Part shown: in pieces, positions 54,254 through 62,274 of the stretch
Layout of the letters: each line of letters opens with the position of its first letter
Numbering within the stretch: position 1 is the stretch's first letter
Assembly (NCBI GenBank): GCA_964627935.1
Contig: CAZVLB010000012.1
Location: forward strand, 87,692-151,691
DNA length: 64,000 bases
Direction of reading: 5' to 3'
From: JAABVY01 sp964627935
Lineage (GTDB): Bacteria; Zixibacteria; MSB-5A5; JAABVY01
The notes under the pieces: generated by a model
Told to the model about the DNA's origin: nothing
What the model saw: only the letters and a program-made list of their open reading frames with translations
The model's database searches: none
Made by a program: the position numbers and the translations under genes

Positions 54254-56440
54254 TTGGCTAAATATCTGATTGCATTCCTGTTAGCAGGAATTCTGTGTTT
54301 CTCGCTGCTGTCATGCGGAGGGGATCAGGATTCCAAATCGATTCCGCTTGTTGAAAATCCCGCAAGTCTGCCCTATCGTTTTACCAAAATCGGCAGTACA
54401 ACCCAGCCGATTCATCCGATTGTAATCGACAGCAGCGGTAACATCGGCGGGTTTACGATCCAGAATAACTGGCGCGATACCGACACTATGAGCTCGGTTG
54501 TTTTCTATGCCGATTCATATCTGGAAGCGCGCGCATTGACCCAGTTCAATTTTATCACCTCGTCAATCAGATCCTATCGGGCTGCTAATCTCGACCGGGA
54601 TAGAGAGCAGGAACTGATAGTATCCTACACATATCGCGACACGGCCTGGACCGAAATTGTGGATATAAAGGATCGACAGTTGGGCAGATATATGCTGGGA
54701 ACCGGCGAGGATATTAATGCCAGCGGCCACTGGGACGGCGACGCATTTATTTGTGGCGCGGAGGATATCAATGATGATGGCCGTGCCGAGATTTTCTATT
54801 CGCTTTTTACAGGCTATGATCAACTCCCGCGCCAATTGATCTGCCTGGACTGGTTCAATGATAAGATCCTCTGGAACTACAGCCAGCCGGGCTTTATCTC
54901 AATGAATCATTTTAACATCGTCCATCACCCTGAAAGCGATGAGATAGTGCTGATTTTCGGGGCCGGGTCGCATGGTAACGGAGTCGAAATCGACGGCATT
55001 GATGACAGCCACTCATATCTCTATTGCCTGGATGCTAACGGTAATCTCAGGTGGCGTATTCAGGCAGGCGGCGTGTTCACTCATCTCTATCCAAAGATCT
55101 ATGATTACGATGATGACGGGGTGCCGGAGGTGGCCTCAAATATGTATTATGGCCCTCATGCGGAACGAAAAGACGCGCTTTATATATTTAATCTGGATGG
55201 CCAGCCGCTGGATTCAATCGTGCCGGAGAGATTCTTTTTCAAATTCGACATCGAGAATATCGATCCGGATAGTCAGCCTGAGGTTATTTTATCCATGGAC
55301 GACAGCATGCTGTTTGTTTTCAGCCATGGTCTTCAGCTTGAGAAAACATTGCGCTACCCAACCAGGCTGAGATTTATGGCGGCAGAGGATTTTCTGGGCG
55401 ATGGCAGTAATCAGATTCTGCTTTATTCGGAATTTGAGGGACTGCTTCTGGTTGATCATGAATTCAATCCGCTGGCATTTCATGCGCTGGAATCAAAGCC
55501 CTCTTCATATCATTCTCTCAATTCCAACAGAGCTGTAATGATCTGGACCAGGGCCGAATGCAATGTTTATAAATTCACATCATCGCCGTGGTACACAGTA
55601 TTTTCTCGCAAGCCCTGGCTGGCATTTTTGCTGGGTGCTTTGCCGATCGCAATGCTTCTGGGCCTGGCGATTTATATCCTGCTCAAATTCAGGCAGAAAA
55701 ACAGGATTATCTCGGAACAGAAAGAGGCCCTGGAAGAGACCTATGGTAAACTGGTTGAAATCGAAAAATTCAAGCAGGTCAAGGATTTCTCGGGCAGCCT
55801 GACTCACGAAATCCGCAATGCCCTGTTCCCGATTCATGCCTCGCTGGCAAGACTTGAAAAAATACAGATCGACGATCCGCAGCAAAAGGGGCGGCTTAAC
55901 TCCCAGCTCGAAACCATGTCGGCCAGCCTGGCAAAGGCATTTGAGTACACCGACATGATCGCGCATTATATCCGCCTGGAGGAAATTCATCTGCCCGAAA
56001 AGGTTGTGCTGTCCGAGGTTGTGCAGGATGTAATCAGGGATAATCGGGATCGGATCGAGAGTGAGGATGTAGAGGTGCAGGTTAATGGCCCGGGGGACAC
56101 GTCTATCCGGTCCAACCGCAAGCAGTTTTATTCGGTCATGAATAACCTGTTTTTGAACAGCCTGGATGCATTACGTGAAAAACGTAACGGCAGGATTCAG
56201 ATTAACTGGTCCGAGAATTCATCCATGGTCAACCTGGATTTCAAAGATAATGGCGCAGGTATACCGCCGGAACAGATGGAGCGGATATTCGATGCATTCT
56301 TCTCACTCAAAAAAGACCAGGGTATCGGACTGGGGCTGGCGATTGTCAAAAAGACTGTGGAGATATATCGGGGTAAAATCGATGTCATCTCACAGCCGGG
56401 CCAGGGCACTACATTCAAGCTGAAACTTCGCAAATTCTGA
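54254..56440 (+). CDS. orphan sensor histidine kinase with FG-GAP-like propeller sensor
   Basis: Starts with TTG after GGGGACC. The signal looks like a lipobox (LLSC, Cys21). The large exported region (about 60-440) has calcium-loop repeats of the FG-GAP/VCBS type (DINDDGRAEIFY, YDDDGVPEVASN, NIDPDSQPEVIL), suggesting a beta-propeller. A helix (about 453-475) leads into a coiled coil and HisKA with the phospho-acceptor His in SLTHEIRNALFP. HATPase has N box (NNLFLNSLDAL), G1 (DNGAGIPPE) and GIGLGLAI. No response regulator or receiver domain is adjacent. Confidence 0.88.
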   Translation: MAKYLIAFLLAGILCFSLLSCGGDQDSKSIPLVENPASLPYRFTKIGSTTQPIHPIVIDSSGNIGGFTIQNNWRDTDTMSSVVFYADSYLEARALTQFNFITSSIRSYRAANLDRDREQELIVSYTYRDTAWTEIVDIKDRQLGRYMLGTGEDINASGHWDGDAFICGAEDINDDGRAEIFYSLFTGYDQLPRQLICLDWFNDKILWNYSQPGFISMNHFNIVHHPESDEIVLIFGAGSHGNGVEIDGIDDSHSYLYCLDANGNLRWRIQAGGVFTHLYPKIYDYDDDGVPEVASNMYYGPHAERKDALYIFNLDGQPLDSIVPERFFFKFDIENIDPDSQPEVILSMDDSMLFVFSHGLQLEKTLRYPTRLRFMAAEDFLGDGSNQILLYSEFEGLLLVDHEFNPLAFHALESKPSSYHSLNSNRAVMIWTRAECNVYKFTSSPWYTVFSRKPWLAFLLGALPIAMLLGLAIYILLKFRQKNRIISEQKEALEETYGKLVEIEKFKQVKDFSGSLTHEIRNALFPIHASLARLEKIQIDDPQQKGRLNSQLETMSASLAKAFEYTDMIAHYIRLEEIHLPEKVVLSEVVQDVIRDNRDRIESEDVEVQVNGPGDTSIRSNRKQFYSVMNNLFLNSLDALREKRNGRIQINWSENSSMVNLDFKDNGAGIPPEQMERIFDAFFSLKKDQGIGLGLAIVKKTVEIYRGKIDVISQPGQGTTFKLKLRKF

Positions 56441-56851
56441 TTAAAAGCCAAAACTTATCAGGGGATTGACCGGGATAAATCCGGTGAAGATATTCGACTG
56501 GAACTGGATGATAAATGGTATATCTGTCATGCGCAGTGTGACGTCTTTCAGAAAAACTACCGTTTTCAGGGCATAATGGGCGCGCATGTCAGCCAGCTTA
56601 TCACGGTTTTCAACCTGTATCGAATCATAGTTATAATCGAGTGCGAATTTATGTTCATTCAGGAAATCATAGATAATTTCACGTGGTTGATTTGCGACAA
56701 TACTCAGATCGATCTCATAGCCGACTGTTATTGAGGTATCGGGCTGATTGGCAGTTTCCGTGCTGTCGGATTGTATTGGATCGTCCGCCGTTGCCAGCCC
56801 GGTTATCATTATAAAACTGAAAGCGAACATTAGCGCCGCCCACCTGAGCAC
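56441..56851 (-). CDS. small secreted protein of unknown function
   Basis: Not recognised. A signal peptide ends near LATA and is followed by a mature region of about 115 residues, with TVVFLKDVTLRMTDIPFIIQF, a pattern loosely like secretin/STN short domains (an alpha-beta region before LKDVTL). The GTG about 21 bases inside the open frame is preferred as start because GGGAGG lies five bases before it. It converges with the histidine kinase gene, whose stop adjoins its own. Confidence 0.6.
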   Translation of the reverse strand: MLRWAALMFAFSFIMITGLATADDPIQSDSTETANQPDTSITVGYEIDLSIVANQPREIIYDFLNEHKFALDYNYDSIQVENRDKLADMRAHYALKTVVFLKDVTLRMTDIPFIIQFQSNIFTGFIPVNPLISFGF

Positions 56852-56935
56852 AAACACCTCCCGATTGGTCAATGTCTGTTATACGATTAATGGAGCGGCG
56901 GGTTTATTTTTTAGCGACTAACTGCAAAACTCGTC

Positions 56936-57026
56936 TTAGCCCTGCAGGGCAGGATCCCCGTGATCCTGCCGCCATTTAACTTTCAAATGCCCAATGGCAG
57001 GTTCGCAGGGAACCTGCCCTACGATA
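56936..57026. repeat. twin-hairpin interspersed element, copy 1
   Basis: A 91-bp element with two stem-loops: GGCAGGAT/ATCCTGCC (8 bp, loop 7, 56948-56970) and GGCAGGTTC/GAACCTGCC (9 bp, loop 5, 56996-57018), joined by a 25-base linker. The right end CCTGCCCTAC is the inverse of the left end GTAGGGCAGG seen in copy 2, so the consensus has 10-bp terminal inverted repeats. It is about 90% identical to copy 2 (9 differences) and in the same orientation. Resembles REP/BIME or a MITE. Confidence 0.85.
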
Positions 57027-58530
57027 CTGTTATACTCCAATTGCTTTTCACCACTACAAGTGATGCTTCGGGGGCTATTCCAATAAAAGAGCGACCTCCT
57101 CCAGCATTACCATTCCCAGCAGCAATTCCGGCAACATGAGTGCCATGGCCATCAAAATCTATACCCGGAGTTGAGTCAGTTATAAAGCCGTTAATCTGAG
57201 TTGAATCATACATGTATCCATAGTTTTGCATGGGATCATTTATATCGGGAGGAGGAGAATTCGGACCACTTGATGTTTGATCCCAGTAGTAAAGAATTCT
57301 AGTATTATTATTGGAATCCCTAAAACTCTTATGTAGCCAATCAATCCCTGTATCTATGAATCCAATCACTACAGAATCGCCACCGACACCAAACTCATTA
57401 TAAATTATATCAGGACTGCCATTAATATCGCCGGTGCTGTGATTCAGATTGTAACCACCTGTAGCTGGAAGCTTAATTCTTTGTACGCTTGGCAATTGAC
57501 AAACTCTGGGAAGAAGATGGATAGGAACTAGAGCCAATACTCCGTAATTTTTCAAGCGATGTTGATGTACATCAACACCAATTGCCCGTAAGTCATCACC
57601 GTTCCCATCCGTTTTAATCTCGACCCAAAGCATTAACTCCCCCTGCTGGTTTTTTACAAAATCAGTAGAATCATATTCAGGAGTAGATACTTGTGGCCAA
57701 TCACGTTTTAGTGTTGAATCACCTCTTCTTGAAAAGCGGGTATCTTGTTCGACTGAAGACCGGTCGTATTCGCATGTCGGATCTCCTATTATGGGGAAGC
57801 AAACCGGTGGTGCATCAGGTATACCACCGCTGGTATTTGGCTGATAATCGAAGTGAGGTACCACCGACATACCCGAATTATCAGTAAATATCCAATGAGC
57901 GGCAGGTGGCAGGAATACGTTATCGATACAGAATTCCTCTCCGATAAGTGATTCGTCATTGGGTAATCTGATTTGCATTGAGTAGAGGGTAGTTTCAGTT
58001 GGATGAATGTCGATCAAGCCTTCTCCCGGAAACCATGTCCCTCCCAGAAGAAGGCTGTCCGGATAGCGATAGCATCTGGGCATAGTTGCCACCCAGGGAT
58101 TGTGATCTACAAAAGCTGAATCATGTACTTTTATTACATTTTCAACCGGCGAGAAGTTGGGTGTGATATTGCCATAGTTTTCCACCCAGGTGAATTGATT
58201 TCCCGCGGTGCAAGAAAATTCGAAGCCAAGCTGAAGACCTTGTAGCAAAACGCTGTTTTTAACTCGAAATTCCAGAATATTATCTCTGCCGATATACAGG
58301 CAGTTATCTACGCCCCCGAGGTTAAAACGTACGGACACATTATCGCTTATATTTCTAAAGCCATCCCTTCCCAGCAGGGTTTCTATATCGCTATATAGAG
58401 AATTTCCTGTCAACTGCTTATAGATATCATTAAGCTCTATGCTTGCCACCCTGAAACGATTTTGCTCAGAGTATAAAACACTACATAAAATTAGTATAAT
58501 GAAAAACACCAAAATTATACATTTAAGCAT
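57019..58530 (-). pseudogene. truncated subtilase (S8) lacking the catalytic-serine half
   Basis: Signal peptide (about 1-22), a ~370-residue N-terminal region, then an S8 domain with the catalytic Asp in GFIDTGIDWLH and His in DGHGTHVAGIA. The frame ends soon after IAPEASLVVVKSN with a TAG at 57019-57021 that lies inside the terminal repeat of the 91-bp element; the GTSMA segment with the Ser is absent and no remnant is found beyond the element. The product cannot be an active protease. ATG at 58530 has GATGAGG upstream. Base composition is visibly AT-richer than in neighbouring genes. Confidence 0.85.
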
Positions 58531-58741
58531 AACAACCTCATCTCTTCTCATTTAAGCCCGATCAGCCACCTCTGGGCAGAACAAAAATGTAAAACCAAAA
58601 TCCCTTAAAAACTTACGATTCTCAATGCCGAGGGGCTTTCAGCATTGGAAATGTGGTTATCTTAATTTAGTATTTATTGCCAATAATGTCAATGAAATCG
58701 TTATAATGCTCTATGATTGAACCAATTGTTAATACAAACCT

Positions 58742-58987
58742 CTAAAAATAATTGTGGAGTGAATCTGTCTCATAAATTTCAAGACCTGCCGGTAAAGCGC
58801 AATAGAGATACGGTTCATCATATGTTGCATCCTTTATATTTCCCCACAAAGCACTTCCGGCATATTCCAGGGATGCATCATCATAGCTGTCTTGTGCTAT
58901 ATTATCTGCCCTTGTTTGGCTTGAATTTAACAACATTACCAACAGAATGAAAACCAGGAAATACTTAGAAAATTGATGTGCATGCAT
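58742..58987 (-). pseudogene. N-terminal fragment of an exported LVIVD-like repeat protein
   Basis: A signal peptide (MHAHQFSKYFLVFILLVMLL, cleaved near TRA) is followed by only about 55 residues, including YAGSALWGNIKDATYDEPYLYCAL, similar to the first repeat of LVIVD propeller proteins, then a stop (TAG at 58742-58744). A full protein would need several hundred residues more. The assignment is tentative. Confidence 0.5.
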
Positions 58988-59204
58988 GTATAACCCGCTG
59001 AATCGTGTTCTACTTTGGCCCAATATCCCCACAGGCAATGTACCCCTATCGCCATTTATACTATTTTATCTTAAATGTGACCAAACATAAATTGGTAATC
59101 GTTGACAAATCTGTCAATATAAATTTCATATCTAATGTAATTTTAATAAGCATCCACCTACAAACAAGCGCAAAATACTTATAAATATCATCCTTAACTT
59201 TTCA

Positions 59205-59429
59205 ATGCCCAAAGACCAAAACCAAAAGAGGAATATCACACTTATGCTTTTACAGGAATCAATCTGGAAGATAGAAGATAAATTAAATACTATTATCGAA
59301 AGCCTGGCTGACCATGATGCTGACCTTATAAGGATAAAGTCCAAGCTGCAAGCTCTTACACAGCGAGTTAACTTGCTGGAATCAAAAATTAAATCACTCA
59401 CTAAGCCGTGTAGGGCAGGATCCCCGTGA
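59205..59429 (+). CDS. short coiled-coil ORF ending inside repeat copy 2
   Basis: A 74-residue frame predicted as one coiled coil (heptads in SIWKIEDKLNTIIESLADHD and KLQALTQRVNLLESKIKS). Its last residues and TGA come from the 91-bp element copy 2, so the native C-terminus is probably lost. There is no Shine-Dalgarno. Function not recognised; it may not be expressed. Confidence 0.4.
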   Translation: MPKDQNQKRNITLMLLQESIWKIEDKLNTIIESLADHDADLIRIKSKLQALTQRVNLLESKIKSLTKPCRAGSP

Positions 59430-59492
59430 TCCTGCCGCTACTTAACTTTCAAATGCCCAATGGCAGGTTCGCAGAAAATCCGCCCTACGATA
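59402..59492. repeat. twin-hairpin interspersed element, copy 2
   Basis: Same layout and orientation as the copy at 56936: the left end GTAGGGCAGG is intact and hairpin 1 (GGCAGGAT/ATCCTGCC) is perfect, but hairpin 2 is eroded (GGCAGGTTC against AAATCCGCC). It marks the right edge of the AT-rich segment that starts at copy 1. Confidence 0.85.
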
Positions 59493-59502
59493 ATATCCAA
59501 AT

Positions 59503-59522
59503 CCCACCGCTAAAGCAGTGGG
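59503..59522. repeat. short REP-like hairpin beside repeat copy 2
   Basis: CCCACCGCT and AGCAGTGGG pair over nine bases with one mismatch around AA, 10 bp after repeat copy 2. Sequence from here to the tRNA-Ser (180 bp) has no gene I can support. Confidence 0.55.
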
Positions 59523-59702
59523 GCACCCCCGGTATATATGGATACATACTAACTGGTCTATATTCCCTATATAAGACTGTTTTCCCCTCAGGATGTCAAA
59601 ATAATACTGTTTCTGCTATTGTCGCAAAATATGAAGATAAAAAGTGTAAACCATGTGCCCGGTATGAACTGTAAAGGATCTGCCCGGAATATACCAAAAA
59701 AG

Positions 59703-59787
59703 CGGAGAGGCTGGGATTCGAACCCAGGGATCCCGAAGGATCAACGGTTTTCGAGACCGCCCCGTTCGACCACTCCGGCACCTCTCC
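59703..59787 (-). tRNA. tRNA-Ser (anticodon CGA)
   Basis: Acceptor GGAGAGG/CCTCTCC with G discriminator, anticodon stem GCGGT/ACCGT with loop CTCGAAA, a long type-II variable arm (GATCC/GGATC around TTCG) and T arm CTGGG/CCCAG with TTCGAAT. The long variable arm and CGA anticodon identify serine. CCA is not encoded. Confidence 0.96.
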
Positions 59788-59863
59788 GTCAAAAATATTT
59801 AACCGGCCTATATTGAAACAGCTTTATGGCTGCATGTCAACCGGATTTTGATACGTCGGAAAT

Positions 59864-60352
59864 CTATTCGAGATCCTCGAAATCAAACGGCTCGACAATC
59901 TTGTGGATGAAATCGGGCCGCGGACGGATCATCATATAGCCCAGTAACGACAAACAGCACATCAGCGTAAACAAATCCTGCTGCCCGCCCAATATATAAA
60001 ACAGGAAACCGTAAACCGCCGGCGACAGCGCCACCACATATAATATGATATACAGTGTCAGAAGCTGTCCGCGCAATTGCTGAAAGCTTTTTGCACCGGC
60101 GAACATGGGATTGTCCGAGCGAAACCATTTGCGCTTGAGCAGATAGGCCACGCCCAGTTCGATCGCCGAAACAGCCAGGAGCGCATAGCCCAGCACCCGC
60201 AAATCCTCGGCCGGCACCTCCGATATGAATCCGTATTGATCCAGCACCAGCCCGCCCAGGTAAAAGGCCACAGTTCCGCCCACGCAAATCCCCAGGCCGA
60301 TATAGAGGATTTTCATGGCTACCGATGAGCTTTCGTATTTTGACGGTTTCAC
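59864..60352 (-). CDS. four-helix membrane protein co-translated with tadA
   Basis: Not recognised. 162 residues with four hydrophobic segments (about 14-34, 50-70, 95-118, 120-140) and an acidic C-terminus FDFEDLE. The GTG start overlaps the tadA stop as GTGA, so translation is coupled to tadA. No motif suggests a function. Confidence 0.7.
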   Translation of the reverse strand: MKPSKYESSSVAMKILYIGLGICVGGTVAFYLGGLVLDQYGFISEVPAEDLRVLGYALLAVSAIELGVAYLLKRKWFRSDNPMFAGAKSFQQLRGQLLTLYIILYVVALSPAVYGFLFYILGGQQDLFTLMCCLSLLGYMMIRPRPDFIHKIVEPFDFEDLE

Positions 60353-60816
60353 AGTCTTTTCTCCCTCAACTTTTTGAAAAATGCCTGAATAAGTTCGCGC
60401 GACTGATCCTCGAGAACGCCGGTGACAATATCGCAGGTATGGTTCAGGCGCGGGTCCCTGGTGATATTGTACAGGCTTCCGCAGGCGCCGGCTTTGGGAT
60501 CACGCACCGCATACACGATTTTGGGAATGCGGCTCAGGACAATCGCCCCGGCACACATCGGGCAGGGTTCCATGGTCACATACAACACGGTATCCTCGAG
60601 GCGCCAGCTTCCGTTCTGCTCGCAGGCGGCGGAAATGGCGATCATCTCGGCATGCGCGGTGGAATCATTGAGCCGTTCACGCTGGTTGTGACCGCGCCCG
60701 ATAACCCTGTTGCCGTGAACCACCACACATCCGACCGGGACCTCATCCTCCTCGAACGCGGCCCTGGCCTCGCGCAATGCGAACTGCATCCAGTATTCAT
60801 CATCAAATATAGTCAT
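60349..60816 (-). CDS. tadA: tRNA-specific adenosine deaminase
   Basis: Converts A34 to inosine in tRNA-Arg(ACG). The zinc site is complete: His55 and catalytic Glu57 in TAHAEM, and Cys85/Cys88 in MEPCPMCAGA. Length 155 aa is typical. It sits between tRNA-Ser with its neighbour gene and a DUF89 gene. Confidence 0.95.
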   Translation of the reverse strand: MTIFDDEYWMQFALREARAAFEEDEVPVGCVVVHGNRVIGRGHNQRERLNDSTAHAEMIAISAACEQNGSWRLEDTVLYVTMEPCPMCAGAIVLSRIPKIVYAVRDPKAGACGSLYNITRDPRLNHTCDIVTGVLEDQSRELIQAFFKKLREKRL

Positions 60817-60871
60817 ATATCATAAGAGGATAGCAATATTAGCATAAACAGGCAACAGTAATCGTCGGGTC

Positions 60872-61750
60872 CTATTTATCATTTCGGGCGAATCCCGACC
60901 TGAGTATCATTATCTCCCCCAGCTTGCATCCGATATCGCGCGCCACGACATTACATTTGACAGTCAGCAGGAAAAATATCCTTCGTCCGGCTTCGCTTAA
61001 GGATTCGTAATTGCCCTGACCCTTGCAAATCACCAGGTCGGCATCGAAAAAGCCCTCGCGGATTTGCGGATCGCATTTATCGAGGATTAGCGCCGGGGCA
61101 TTGTAACCGTCGGGCAGGACTTTTGCGATTTTTGTGATGCCGGTTTTCTCGGCATCTTTGATGGTGGCGTCATTTAATATTGGCCCGCCGCGGACTATGA
61201 CCGTGACTTTGCCTTTTGGAAGTTCCTCGATCAGCACCCGGTCGAAATATAGTTCACCGCAGTTATCGGCAATATACCAGATATTTTCGGATTCATTTAT
61301 TCGTTCGATCAAATTTTCGGTATGATCGATTTCGGGAAGCTGTTCCAGGCCCTGGGCGATGGTATCGCGGACCTTCTGCTCATTGATTTCATCGATCGTG
61401 AACATGCCGAAATCTATGATATTGCCGGTCACAGCCAGTTTAATGGCGGTTTTCAGGCGGTTGTCGGATTTTTCAACGATTTCCTTTACATATGGATATA
61501 GCAGTGCCCCGATTTGATTTGATATACGCTTGTGTTCGAGGTAGGCATCATTGACGCCCAATACGGACTTGACCACCTCCTCGACATCGCGCCTGATCGC
61601 CACCGGCGGACGGTCGAATGGCAGTTCAGTTATCAGGGAAAGCATCTCTTTCAGGGCTTTTTCCTGCAAAAGGGGGTCATCGGTGCAGCGTTTGACCACA
61701 TCGGTGGCCTGGCGAACCTTACATGCGATACAATCTACAAAAGTTTTCAT
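60872..61750 (-). CDS. DUF89/ARMT1-like metal-dependent phosphatase
   Basis: Family of damage-control phosphatases. The N-terminus MKTFVDCIACKVRQA (CxxC) matches the archaeal/bacterial subgroup; YIADNCGELYFDRVL and LVICKGQGNYE carry the Asp and Asn metal ligands. It probably removes phosphate from damaged sugar phosphates or cofactors; the exact substrate is not readable. GAGAGGA precedes the ATG. Confidence 0.88.
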   Translation of the reverse strand: MKTFVDCIACKVRQATDVVKRCTDDPLLQEKALKEMLSLITELPFDRPPVAIRRDVEEVVKSVLGVNDAYLEHKRISNQIGALLYPYVKEIVEKSDNRLKTAIKLAVTGNIIDFGMFTIDEINEQKVRDTIAQGLEQLPEIDHTENLIERINESENIWYIADNCGELYFDRVLIEELPKGKVTVIVRGGPILNDATIKDAEKTGITKIAKVLPDGYNAPALILDKCDPQIREGFFDADLVICKGQGNYESLSEAGRRIFFLLTVKCNVVARDIGCKLGEIMILRSGFARNDK

Positions 61751-61954
61751 ATTTATATCCTCTCGAGGAATGCGGAAAAGTAGCTGAAATACATTGTTTT
61801 GTCAAGAGTTGCATGGAAACGCGCAGGAATTGCGGTGGCGCAGATTTTGCGACACAAATATGGAAAGCCGCGAACACCCTGAATGCCTGTCAATTCCGAT
61901 TTTCCGGCGCATGTTATACTACTCTAAAAAATTATTTTGCGCGCTAACTTGTTC

Positions 61955-61983
61955 TTGACAGATTATGGATAAATTGTTATCAT
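61955..61983 (+). promoter_or_regulatory. sigma-70-like promoter for the terminal secreted-protein gene
   Basis: Consensus -35 TTGACA (61955-61960), 17-base spacer and -10 TATCAT (61978-61983). It would give a leader of about 285 bases before the ATG at 62275. Confidence 0.55.
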
Positions 61984-61993
61984 TCGCAGGTAT

Positions 61994-62016
61994 AGCAATG
62001 CCTTCATGGCATTGCT
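61994..62016 (+). promoter_or_regulatory. hairpin at the predicted 5' end of the leader
   Basis: A perfect 9-bp stem AGCAATGCC/GGCATTGCT with a five-base loop starts about 10 bases after the -10 box. A 5'-terminal stem could protect the mRNA; it has no T-run, so it is not a terminator. Confidence 0.55.
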
Positions 62017-62274
62017 CTGTTGTGAATTGGTACGCAAGGTTGGTAATAGATTTCTCATTAAATACTTCCCTAATTAGCTGACAACCGGGGAACTACCAAT
62101 TTGATTTAACATTCAAAATTACTATTTAAAAATTGCGCAAGAATTTCATTCAAAACAACTAATGTATAACATCAATCGATTAAGGAGGTGTGTGGTTATA
62201 AGTGTATTATTTCCGCAAGATTTTTGAGTTTTGTGGTTTTTAACTTGTCTTTCTAACTCTGAAAGGAGAACCTA

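Larger units (their letters stand above)
61784..62274. other. 491-bp intergenic region upstream of the last gene
   Basis: No gene supported. It holds a promoter-like pair at 61955-61983, a strong hairpin at 61994-62016, a second weaker promoter-like pair (TTGATT at 62101 and TATTTA at 62123, spacing 16) and a stray Shine-Dalgarno-like AAGGAGGTG near 62182 that leads only to a three-codon frame. Confidence 0.6.

Noticed and set aside
59426..59674. 82-codon plus-strand ORF downstream of repeat copy 2
   Set aside because: Begins in the repeat, crosses two hairpins, has no ribosome site and no protein-like pattern.
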